64,000 nt of DNA from Oxalobacter formigenes (GTDB lineage: Bacteria > Pseudomonadota > Gammaproteobacteria > Burkholderiales > Burkholderiaceae_D), in assembly GCF_027158485.1 (NCBI RefSeq), contig NZ_JAMKYJ010000003.1; one strand, 5' to 3'. How positions within the stretch are numbered: the stretch's first letter is position 1; every line of letters begins with the position of its first letter. Positions 34,175 through 41,729 of this stretch are shown here, piece by piece. A program made the position numbers and the translations under genes. The notes under the pieces are model-generated. The model saw nothing but the letters and a program-made list of their open reading frames with translations, was not told the DNA's origin and searched no databases.

Positions 34175-34477
34175 CTGAACCCTGAAAACCTTTTTCATCT
34201 GATTGCCAGACCGATAGAACGTGAATCGATCCGTTATACACCAGCTGGCATTCCTGTGATCTCCGCCAGACTCTGGCACCGTTCGCAGCAAATGGAATCG
34301 GGAACGAACCGGAACGTGGAATTCGAAATGCCAGCCATCGCTATCGGCGACATTTCAAAAGAATTCGAAAAACTGTCCTCCGATTCTTTCTATCTTTTCA
34401 AGGGATTCATGGCAACGAAAAGCGCCAAAAGCAGAAGTCTCGTGTTTCACATAACCGGCATTTCATCAATTGAATAG
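34175..34477 (+). CDS. priB: Primosomal replication protein N (PriB), non-canonical CTG start
   Basis: 100 residues if started at the CTG at 34175. The frame is closed by TGA at 34172-34174, and between it and the GTG at 34256 there is no ATG, GTG or TTG, yet the family-conserved region (RYTPAGIPVISARLWHRS) begins before that GTG. CAGGAGACCTGA puts a good Shine-Dalgarno 6 nt before the CTG. OB-fold ssDNA-binding protein for PriA-dependent replication restart. The later FEMPAIAIGD and SLVFHITGI are as in betaproteobacterial PriB. Between rpsF and rpsR as usual. Confidence 0.85.
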   Translation: MNPENLFHLIARPIERESIRYTPAGIPVISARLWHRSQQMESGTNRNVEFEMPAIAIGDISKEFEKLSSDSFYLFKGFMATKSAKSRSLVFHITGISSIE

Positions 34478-34506
34478 TCCAAACCTTTTACATACAGGAG
34501 CCTAAA

Positions 34507-34791
34507 ATGGCATTTGGTAAAAAATTTGACAAGAACAAAAACAAAGATAAACGCAAACAGCAAAATCCTCTGTTCAAACGTAAAAAATTCTGCCGCTTCA
34601 CCGCTGCAGGCGTAGAACAGATCGATTACAAAGATATCGATACCCTGAAAGATTTCATCCAGGAAAACTGCAAGATCATGCCAGCACGTCTGACAGGAAC
34701 CAAGGCACATTACCAACGTCAGGTAGACACCGCCATCAAGCGCGCCCGTTTCCTGGCCCTGCTGCCATACACTTCCCTGCATTCCGCCTGA
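34507..34791 (+). CDS. rpsR: 30S ribosomal protein S18
   Basis: 94 residues. FKRKKFCRFTAAGVEQIDYKD, LKDFIQENCKIMPARLTGTKAHYQRQV, AIKRARFLALLPYT. AGGAG precedes the ATG. Forms a heterodimer with S6 encoded upstream. Confidence 0.97.
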   Translation: MAFGKKFDKNKNKDKRKQQNPLFKRKKFCRFTAAGVEQIDYKDIDTLKDFIQENCKIMPARLTGTKAHYQRQVDTAIKRARFLALLPYTSLHSA

Positions 34792-34828
34792 TCGCTGACG
34801 GATAATCTAAAGAATACTGGAGAAAAAC

Positions 34829-35281
34829 ATGCAAGTTATTTTGATGGAAAAAGTCGGCAATCTCGGTAACCTTGGCGAAATCGTCAAAGTGAAAGACGGA
34901 TATGCCCGCAATTATCTGATCCCGCAACGTATGGCCCGCCGTGCAACCCAGGCTGCCATCGAGGAATTCGAAGCAAAACGTGCCGAACTGGAAAAAGCCG
35001 CTGCTGAAAAACTGGCTGCCGCTGCCGCTCAGGGTGAAAAAATGGACGGCCTGACCGTTCAGATCCTGCAGAAATCCGGTGTTGACGGTCGTCTGTTCGG
35101 TTCCGTCACCAACTTCGACATCGCAGAAGCATTGACCAAACAGGGCTTTGACATTCACAAGGCTCAGGTTCGTCTGCCAGAAGGTCCATTCAAGACCGTT
35201 GGTGACTTCCCTGTTTCTATCGCCCTGCACTCCGACGTTGTTGTCGACATCACCGTTTCCGTTCTCGGCGAACACGTTTGA
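34829..35281 (+). CDS. rplI: 50S ribosomal protein L9
   Basis: 150 residues, normal length. MQVILMEKVGNLGNLGEIVKVKDGYARNYLIPQ is the L9 signature, then a long central helix (Ala/Glu/Lys-rich) and the C-terminal domain with GSVTNFDIAEAL. Followed by a strong terminator ending the operon. Confidence 0.97.
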   Translation: MQVILMEKVGNLGNLGEIVKVKDGYARNYLIPQRMARRATQAAIEEFEAKRAELEKAAAEKLAAAAAQGEKMDGLTVQILQKSGVDGRLFGSVTNFDIAEALTKQGFDIHKAQVRLPEGPFKTVGDFPVSIALHSDVVVDITVSVLGEHV

Positions 35282-35298
35282 TTCGAACTGCGCTCAAT

Positions 35299-35331
35299 AA
35301 AAAATCCCGGACGATGTCCGGGATTTTTTTT
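35299..35331 (+). terminator. Terminator of the rpsF operon
   Basis: A 14-bp stem (35299-35312 with 35316-35329), A6-TCCCGGAC / GTCCGGGA-T6, with a 3-nt loop, 18 nt after rplI. Confidence 0.93.
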
Positions 35332-35404
35332 GCCTCATTACCTGTTCAGTCCCTATTCAATATCACTGACCAGGACATCCCATTTTTTACAGTGAAAAGA
35401 CATC

Positions 35405-35443
35405 ATGAAAAAACGGCAGGCTCTTTGACAAGCCTGCCGTTTT
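35405..35443 (-). terminator. Terminator of the universal stress protein gene
   Basis: A 13-bp perfect stem (35410-35422 with 35431-35443), CGGCAGGCT / AGCCTGCCG, followed by T6 on the minus strand, 17 nt beyond the usp stop. Confidence 0.9.
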
Positions 35444-35459
35444 ACCTGAATAGAAACGC

Positions 35460-35918
35460 TTATTTTTTCTTCTTCATATGATGAACCAGAACAGGAATCT
35501 GACACAGGTTCAGCACTTTGGTCGTCACGCTACCCAACAAAAGTTGTCCCAGACCGGAACGGCCGTGGGAACCCATGAAGATCAAATCGCATGCCTGTTC
35601 GGTTGCTGCATCGGCAATCGCTGAACCGGCGGTATTGGAAAACAGGATCATGCTGGAGAATTTCACACCAGCCTTTTCAGCGGCTTCTTTCATCGGCTGG
35701 AGATATTCCATTCCGACCTTGCGCATCAGGGCGTCGTATTCTTCTTCGATCGGATAAGTCGGCGGAATGATTTCAACATAAACCGGATATTGATATTCAG
35801 GTGCGACATAGACACCGATCACTTCGGACTTGTTGTCGGCGGCAAAAGCGATACCTTCCAGTGCAGCGGCTGTGGAAGGATCCGAGCCGTCGGTTGGAAT
35901 CATGATTTTATTGAACAT
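35460..35918 (-). CDS. Universal stress protein, UspA family
   Basis: 152 residues from ATG 35918, which has GGGGAG 7 nt upstream; the upstream extension to 35939 lies in the leader. Adenine-nucleotide-binding UspA: MIPTDGS opening, VIGVYVAPEYQYP, and the ATP-binding loop GSHGRSGLGQLLLGSVT (G-x2-G-x9-GS). Ends in a Lys-rich tail (KKKK). Likely cytoplasmic stress survival factor. Own terminator. Confidence 0.92.
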   Translation of the reverse strand: MFNKIMIPTDGSDPSTAAALEGIAFAADNKSEVIGVYVAPEYQYPVYVEIIPPTYPIEEEYDALMRKVGMEYLQPMKEAAEKAGVKFSSMILFSNTAGSAIADAATEQACDLIFMGSHGRSGLGQLLLGSVTTKVLNLCQIPVLVHHMKKKK

Positions 35919-36031
35919 AGCGATCTCCCCTGGGAACAACCAGCAGTTTTAATATATTTATCGGACTTTGACGCCTGTTTGACGCTATCGACAAAACAGC
36001 CCCTGATCCATAGACTAAATCAAGAGTCGGA

Positions 36032-37342
36032 TTACATCAATTCTTCAAGTCGTATTTTTGTCACTTTTCCCATGACCGTCGACAGATTTTCCACTTTTTC
36101 TATCGCGGCATCCATATTTTTCTCCTGAGTCAGGTGAGTCAGGATAATGATGTCGACCAGCGTTTCGCCTTCCTGAGGTTCTTTCTGCAGGAATGCGTCG
36201 ATGGAAATATTGAGATCGGCCAGAATACGGGTAATCTCGGCGAGAACACCCGGCTGATCCTTGACCTGCATGCGCAGATAATAACTTGTCGTCACTTCGG
36301 ACATCGGCAGAACCGGTGTATTCTTCATCGCATCCGGCTGGAATGCCAGAGGCGGAACACGATGTTCCGGATTGACCGATTCCAGACGGGCGATATCGAC
36401 CAGATCCGCAATCACGGCTGACGCCGTCGGTTCCGAACCGGCGCCCTTGCCGTAATACAGGGTAGCGCCAACTGCGTCACTGTTGACCAGCACCGCATTC
36501 ATCGCGCCTTCCACATTGGCGATCAGGCGCTTCGCCGGAATCAGGGTCGGATGAACGCGCAATTCGATACCATCGGGCATCCGCTTGGTGATACCCAGCA
36601 ATTTGATGCGATAACCGAGCTGTTCAGCATACTTGATATCAATCGCGTTGAGCTTGTTGATGCCTTCGACGTGCGCCTTGTTGAACTGGACGGGAATACC
36701 GAAAGCCAGAGCGGACATGATCGTGACCTTGTGAGCGGCGTCGTAGCCTTCAATATCGAAAGTCGGATCGGCTTCGGCGTAGCCGAGTGCCTGCGCTTCT
36801 TTCAGAACCGTATCGAAATCCAGTCCCTTCTCCCGCATTTCGGAGAGGATGAAATTGGTCGTACCGTTGATGATGCCGGCAATCCATTCGATACGATTGG
36901 CTGTCAGCCCTTCACGCAAGGCCTTGATGATCGGAATGCCACCGGCGACAGCGGCTTCGAAAGCGACGATGACTTTCTTTTCCTGAGCGGCCTGAAAAAT
37001 TTCATTGCCGTGCAAGGCCAGCAAGGCCTTGTTGGCGGTAACGACATGCTTGCCATTGGCAATCGCCTTCAGGACAAAGTCTTTGGCAACGTCGTAGCCG
37101 CCGATCAGTTCAACGACAATATCGATATCCGGGTTGTTGACAACCAGATTACCGTCCGAAACGACTTCGCAATCGCCACCGACGATTTTCCGTGCCCGTT
37201 CGACATCACGGTCGGCAACCATGGCGACTTCAATACCACGACCCGCGCGACCCCGGATTTCTTTCTGGTTACGCTTCAATACATTGAACGTACCGGAACC
37301 GACGGTTCCCAATCCCAAAATTCCAACTTTTACAGGCTTCAT
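36032..37342 (-). CDS. hom: Homoserine dehydrogenase with ACT domain
   Basis: 436 residues. GLGTVGSGTFNVL nucleotide loop, VVELIGG, VTANKALLA, GGIPIIKALREGLTANRI, GIINGTTNFILSEM, and the catalytic EADPTFDIEGYDAAHK. The C-terminal ACT domain (QVKDQPGVLAEITRILAD) is probably for threonine feedback. Reduces aspartate semialdehyde to homoserine. Lies 25 nt downstream of the alanine-type aminotransferase gene, a common betaproteobacterial pairing. Confidence 0.96.
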   Translation of the reverse strand: MKPVKVGILGLGTVGSGTFNVLKRNQKEIRGRAGRGIEVAMVADRDVERARKIVGGDCEVVSDGNLVVNNPDIDIVVELIGGYDVAKDFVLKAIANGKHVVTANKALLALHGNEIFQAAQEKKVIVAFEAAVAGGIPIIKALREGLTANRIEWIAGIINGTTNFILSEMREKGLDFDTVLKEAQALGYAEADPTFDIEGYDAAHKVTIMSALAFGIPVQFNKAHVEGINKLNAIDIKYAEQLGYRIKLLGITKRMPDGIELRVHPTLIPAKRLIANVEGAMNAVLVNSDAVGATLYYGKGAGSEPTASAVIADLVDIARLESVNPEHRVPPLAFQPDAMKNTPVLPMSEVTTSYYLRMQVKDQPGVLAEITRILADLNISIDAFLQKEPQEGETLVDIIILTHLTQEKNMDAAIEKVENLSTVMGKVTKIRLEELM

Positions 37343-37367
37343 ATTTCCTTGATGAATAAATAAAGTC

Positions 37368-38654
37368 TTAAACGATTCTCAATTCTTTTTCTTTTTGAGG
37401 TTTTCCATATTTTCGCATTGCCAGTTCTTCCGTACCGTACTTCTTGCGATAAAAATCGAGGAAGCGCGCGATACGTTCGATGGCATGTGTCAGATCGTCC
37501 GAATTCGGCAGGAAGACGACACGGAAGTGATCCGGAGCCACCCAGTTGAAACCGGTACCCTGGACGATCAGAACCTTTTCCCGTTCCAGCAAATCGTAAG
37601 CGAACTGTTTGTCATCCTCGATCGGATAAATTTCCGGATCGAGTTTCGGGAACATGTACAGGGCGGCTTTCGCCTTGACACAGGTCACACCCGGAATATC
37701 GGTCAACAGCTTGTGCGACAGATCGCGCTGACGGGTCAGTCTGCCGTTCGGCGCGACCAGATCGTTGATACTCTGGTAACCGCCGAGTGCGGTCTGAATG
37801 GCGTATTGTCCCGGCACATTCGAGCACAGGCGCATCGACGAGAGCATATCCAGCCCGACAATATAATCCCTGGCATATTTCTTTTCACCGGACACGACCA
37901 TCCAGCCTACGCGATAGCCACAGGAACGGTAATTCTTGGAGAGGCCGTTCATGGTGATGAAAAGAACATCGTTGGCAAGAGACGCCATCGACGTGTGCGT
38001 AACGCCGTCATACAGGCATTTGTCATAAATTTCGTCTGCAAAAACGATCAACTGGTGTTCACGGGCCAGATCGACGATCTTCTTCAACAACTCATCCGGA
38101 TACAGGGCACCTGTCGGATTGTTCGGGTTGATGACGACGATTGCCTTGGTGTGCGGCGTGATTTTCGCCTCGATATCGGCGATATCGGGCATCCAGTCCT
38201 TTTCTTCATTGCACATGTAATGCACAGCCTTGCCACCGGCCAGATTCACGGCAGCGGTCCACAGCGGATAATCAGGCGTCGGAACCAGCACTTCGTCACC
38301 ATTGTCCAGCAACGCGTGCATGGAAAGCATGATCAGTTCGGAAGCGCCATTGCCGATGTAAATATCGTCGATCGTGACGCCTTCAATGTTTTTCTGCTGC
38401 GTATACTGCATAATCGCCTTGCGTGAGGCGAACATCCCTTTCGAATCCGAGTATGGCGCGGCATTTTGCATGTTCTTGATCATGTCGCGGACAATTTCAT
38501 CCGGTGGATCGAAACCGAACGCGCCGACATTGCCGATGTTCAGCTTGATGATCTTCTGTCCATCCGCTTCCATCTCCCGCGCTCTTTCGAGAACAGGTCC
38601 ACGGATGTCGTAACATACATTTGCCAACTTCTTCGATTTGTTAATTAGGTGCAT
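37368..38654 (-). CDS. Glutamate-pyruvate aminotransferase, AlaA-like
   Basis: 428 residues from ATG 38654 with GGGAG 7 nt before; the extension to 38705 is unsupported. Class I PLP fold: LNIGNVGAFGFDPPDEI, YSDSKGMFASRKAI, DDIYIGNGASELI, VINPNNPTGALYPDELL, FADEIYDKCLYDG, TMNGLSKNYRSCGYRVGW (PLP Lys). Resembles E. coli AlaA and betaproteobacterial homologues placed before hom. It would use glutamate and pyruvate/2-oxoglutarate; substrate from family inference. Confidence 0.9.
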   Translation of the reverse strand: MHLINKSKKLANVCYDIRGPVLERAREMEADGQKIIKLNIGNVGAFGFDPPDEIVRDMIKNMQNAAPYSDSKGMFASRKAIMQYTQQKNIEGVTIDDIYIGNGASELIMLSMHALLDNGDEVLVPTPDYPLWTAAVNLAGGKAVHYMCNEEKDWMPDIADIEAKITPHTKAIVVINPNNPTGALYPDELLKKIVDLAREHQLIVFADEIYDKCLYDGVTHTSMASLANDVLFITMNGLSKNYRSCGYRVGWMVVSGEKKYARDYIVGLDMLSSMRLCSNVPGQYAIQTALGGYQSINDLVAPNGRLTRQRDLSHKLLTDIPGVTCVKAKAALYMFPKLDPEIYPIEDDKQFAYDLLEREKVLIVQGTGFNWVAPDHFRVVFLPNSDDLTHAIERIARFLDFYRKKYGTEELAMRKYGKPQKEKELRIV

Positions 38655-38866
38655 TGTGTGCTCCCGGAGTTCGTTTAAGGATGGTGCCCTTTTCAGCCAG
38701 GACAATATATCATTCTGACCAATACTTCAGCGGGAATCAAGAGTGATGCCGCCAAATAGTAAAGCCTATCACTTTATGAGGAATTAGGTAAGAAAAAAAT
38801 CGTTTGGTTCGCTTTTTGCCAAATTTCATAGCCCGCTTTCACTAATGACAGTAACATTCGCATCAT

Positions 38867-39259
38867 ATGAATATCGAACCCGAAAACACCGGCGCTTCCC
38901 AGACCGTTACCGCCGTTACCGATGAAACCATTACGATTAATGGCACCGGCTACACACACAGCCTGATTGTCATGCCGGACATGTTGCCCGTCTTATGGCC
39001 CATTCACTCATTCGACGAACTGACACTGCCAGATCTGATTGAACTGGAACAATACAAACCGGACATCATTGTACTGGGAACAGGACGGAAAACCCGCTTT
39101 TTAAGGCAGGAAGAAACTTTCCTGCTACTTGAAAAAGGCATCCTGATCGAATGCATGAACAACCGTGCTGCCTGTGGGGCGTACAACCTGATCGTGGCAG
39201 AAGACCGACATGCCCTTCTCGCCCTCATTATGGAAGAGATGGAAGAGATAAAACAGTAA
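38867..39259 (+). CDS. Mth938-like / DUF498 domain protein
   Basis: 130 residues. Central HSFDELTLPDLIELEQYKPDIIVLGTGRKTRF and the C-terminal GILIECMNNRAACGAYNLIVAEDRHALLAL are the Mth938/Xcc1710 signature. Function in bacteria is not established; mitochondrial relatives (NDUFAF3) help assemble respiratory complex I. No strong Shine-Dalgarno. Shares a 212-nt upstream region with the divergent aminotransferase gene, and is followed by a peroxiredoxin gene. Confidence 0.88.
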   Translation: MNIEPENTGASQTVTAVTDETITINGTGYTHSLIVMPDMLPVLWPIHSFDELTLPDLIELEQYKPDIIVLGTGRKTRFLRQEETFLLLEKGILIECMNNRAACGAYNLIVAEDRHALLALIMEEMEEIKQ

Positions 39260-39343
39260 AAAAAGGTTACACTGTCGTCGTAGCGTTTTTTTGACCGCAT
39301 ATGGCTTTTCCCGCCATAAAAAACATAAAAGAAAGCAAAAAAA

Positions 39344-39820
39344 ATGTCAGAAGAAACCGTTCAGCTTGACCAGATCATCCCCGACTTCACCGCAGAAGCT
39401 ACTGTCAAGCCATTCAAACTGTCGGATTACAAGGGTAAAAACCTCATCATCTATTTCTACCCCAAAGACAATACACCCGGCTGTACAGCCGAAAGTATCG
39501 ATTTTCGCGAATACTATCCTGAATTTCAGAAGGCCAATACCGAAATCGTCGGCCTCTCGCGGGACAGTATGCGTTCGCATGAAAACTTCGCGAAAAAATT
39601 CGATTTGCCTTTTCCCCTGATTTCAGATCCTGAGGAAACCGTCTGCAACCGCTTTAACGTGATGAAAACCAAGATCCGTTACGGCAAGCCGGGCCGTGGT
39701 ATCGAACGCAGCACTTTCCTGATCGACCGGAACGGCAAACTGGTGAAAGAATGGCGCGGCGTCAAGGTAGCCGGCCATATTGAGGAAATTCTCGAAGCAG
39801 CCCGGCAATTGAACAAATAA
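39344..39820 (+). CDS. bcp: Thioredoxin-dependent peroxiredoxin, Bcp/PrxQ family, 1-Cys-like
   Basis: 158 residues. DQIIPDFTAEA, LIIYFYPKDNTPGCTAESIDFREYY with peroxidatic Cys47, GLSRDSMRSHENFAKKFDLPFPLISD, and IERSTFLIDRNGKLVKEWRGV. The resolving Cys normally five residues after the peroxidatic one is Ile here; a further Cys at 101 could substitute or an external thiol may resolve. Reduces H2O2 and organic peroxides. Likely the second gene of a unit with the Mth938-like gene, 84 nt apart. Confidence 0.92.
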   Translation: MSEETVQLDQIIPDFTAEATVKPFKLSDYKGKNLIIYFYPKDNTPGCTAESIDFREYYPEFQKANTEIVGLSRDSMRSHENFAKKFDLPFPLISDPEETVCNRFNVMKTKIRYGKPGRGIERSTFLIDRNGKLVKEWRGVKVAGHIEEILEAARQLNK

Positions 39821-39943
39821 ACGTTCTTTTATAAACGGACAAAGCAGTGGGACTTTTAAAGCAGTAAATTATTTCAAACCGGACCGGACTCATCGGTTAA
39901 AGCTGCTGGATCATTTGAATACCCATAACGAAACGAGGTTCTG

Positions 39944-41665
39944 ATGCCATTACCGAAAATGCCAACCAAGCCTGCGGATACCATAACGCAAAAAGACATG
40001 GCAGCCACCAAACTGCCAGCCAACGCCACACCCAAAGCAAAGAAAAAACCCGCAACAAAAACGGCAGTAACGGCCAAGCCGGAAACAACGACAGCCAAAG
40101 CATCGACATCCGCTGCCAAAGCGGCACCGAAAAATGGACAAAAAACGGCACAGCCTGTTTCAAAGGCAAAACTGCCTCCGCGCCCACCCCGCAAAAAACT
40201 GGTTGAAACGACGAAACAGTCGCCTCTGTCCCGTGCCGCCAGCCAATCCGGCGAAACAAAACTGTTCGTACTGGATACGAACGTCCTGATGCATGACCCG
40301 ACCTGCCTCTTCCGTTTCGAGGAACACGATATCTACCTCCCGATGATCACGCTGGAAGAACTGGACAACCACAAGCGCGGCATGTCTGACGTCGCCCGAA
40401 ACGTCCGGCAGGTAACCCGTACACTGGACCAGCTTGTTGCCGACGTCGACGAAACGGAACTGATGGAAAAAGGCATTCCCCTAAACAAGCTTGGCAACAA
40501 GGAAGCACAGGGGCACCTTTATTTCCAGACCAAAGTGGAAGCGGCGCCACTGCCGAAAGATCTGGCTTCCGACAAGGCCGACAACCAGATTCTCGGCGTC
40601 ATGATGGGGCTTGTGGCAACGCATCCCACCCGTGCCATCGTTATGGTCTCCAAAGACATCAACATGCGCATCAAGGCTCGCGCACTGGGATTGTCTTCCG
40701 AAGACTATTTCAACGATCAGGTTCTGGAAGATTCCGACCTGCTCTATCCGGGTACCCTGCAACTGCCGGCGGACTTCTGGGAAAAACACGGCAAGAATAT
40801 CGAAACCTGGCACGAAAACGACCACCATGGCGTCAGCCAGACTTTTTACCGCATCAGCGGCCCGCTCGTTCCTTCCATGGTCGTCAACCAGTTCGTCTAT
40901 ATGGAGCCACAGGACGGCGAAACACCCTTTCAGGCACAGGTAAAGGAGCTCAACGGAAAAACGGCCGTGCTGGAAACGCTGCACGACTACATGCACAGCA
41001 AAAACAATGTCTGGGGCATTACCGCACGTAACCGGGAACAGAATTTTGCCTTCAATATCCTGTTGAATCCGGATATCGACATCGTTACGCTCGTCGGTCA
41101 GGCCGGTACCGGCAAAACCCTCCTGGCACTGGCAGCCGGGCTGGCTCAGGTACTGGAAACGAAACGCTATAACGAAGTCATCGTCACCCGTGTCACCATC
41201 CCGGTCGGCGAAGACATCGGCTTTTTGCCCGGCACCGAAGAAGAAAAGATGTCACCCTGGATGGGCGCACTGGACGACAACCTTGAAGTCCTCTCCAAAT
41301 CCGACCAGAGTGAAGGCGGTGAATGGGGTCGTGCCACGACTCAGGAACTCATCCGTTCACGCATTTCGGTCAAATCCCTGAACTTCATGCGGGGCCGTAC
41401 CTTCGTCAACAAGTTCCTGATCATCGATGAAGCGCAGAACCTGACGCCGAAACAGATGAAAACCCTGATTACCCGTGCAGGCCCGGGAACCAAAATCGTC
41501 TGTCTGGGCAACATCGCGCAGATCGACACGCCTTACCTGACGGAAGGTTCCAGCGGCCTGACCTACGTCGTCGACCGTTTCCGTGGATGGGAACACGGCG
41601 GCCACGTCATGCTGGCCCGTGGCGAACGTTCACGACTGGCTGACTACGCCACAGACGTTCTTTAA
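39944..41665 (+). CDS. PIN-PhoH fusion ATPase (YlaK/PhoH2-type)
   Basis: 573 residues. Residues 1-100 are a Lys/Ala/Pro/Thr-rich, disordered-looking tail. A PIN nuclease domain starts at LFVLDTNVLMHDP (about 107) and has MITLEELDNHKRG, and late KDINMRIKARALG. The C-terminal PhoH P-loop ATPase shows VGQAGTGKTLLALAAGL, RVTIPVGEDIGFLPG, FLIIDEAQNLTPKQMKTLITRAGPGTK. PhoH2 proteins couple RNA unwinding to PIN-domain cleavage. GAGG before the ATG. Monocistronic, terminator after. Confidence 0.93.
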   Translation: MPLPKMPTKPADTITQKDMAATKLPANATPKAKKKPATKTAVTAKPETTTAKASTSAAKAAPKNGQKTAQPVSKAKLPPRPPRKKLVETTKQSPLSRAASQSGETKLFVLDTNVLMHDPTCLFRFEEHDIYLPMITLEELDNHKRGMSDVARNVRQVTRTLDQLVADVDETELMEKGIPLNKLGNKEAQGHLYFQTKVEAAPLPKDLASDKADNQILGVMMGLVATHPTRAIVMVSKDINMRIKARALGLSSEDYFNDQVLEDSDLLYPGTLQLPADFWEKHGKNIETWHENDHHGVSQTFYRISGPLVPSMVVNQFVYMEPQDGETPFQAQVKELNGKTAVLETLHDYMHSKNNVWGITARNREQNFAFNILLNPDIDIVTLVGQAGTGKTLLALAAGLAQVLETKRYNEVIVTRVTIPVGEDIGFLPGTEEEKMSPWMGALDDNLEVLSKSDQSEGGEWGRATTQELIRSRISVKSLNFMRGRTFVNKFLIIDEAQNLTPKQMKTLITRAGPGTKIVCLGNIAQIDTPYLTEGSSGLTYVVDRFRGWEHGGHVMLARGERSRLADYATDVL

Positions 41666-41679
41666 CTGGCAAGAGCAAT

Positions 41680-41709
41680 AAAAAAACCGGGCTTTTGCCC
41701 GGTTTTTTT
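41680..41709. terminator. Bidirectional terminator between phoH-like gene and clpB
   Basis: A 13-bp perfect stem (41680-41692 with 41697-41709), A7-CCGGGC / GCCCGG-T7, with a TTTT loop, between convergent genes. Confidence 0.93.
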
Positions 41710-41729
41710 GTGGAAAGAATAAAGGACTT

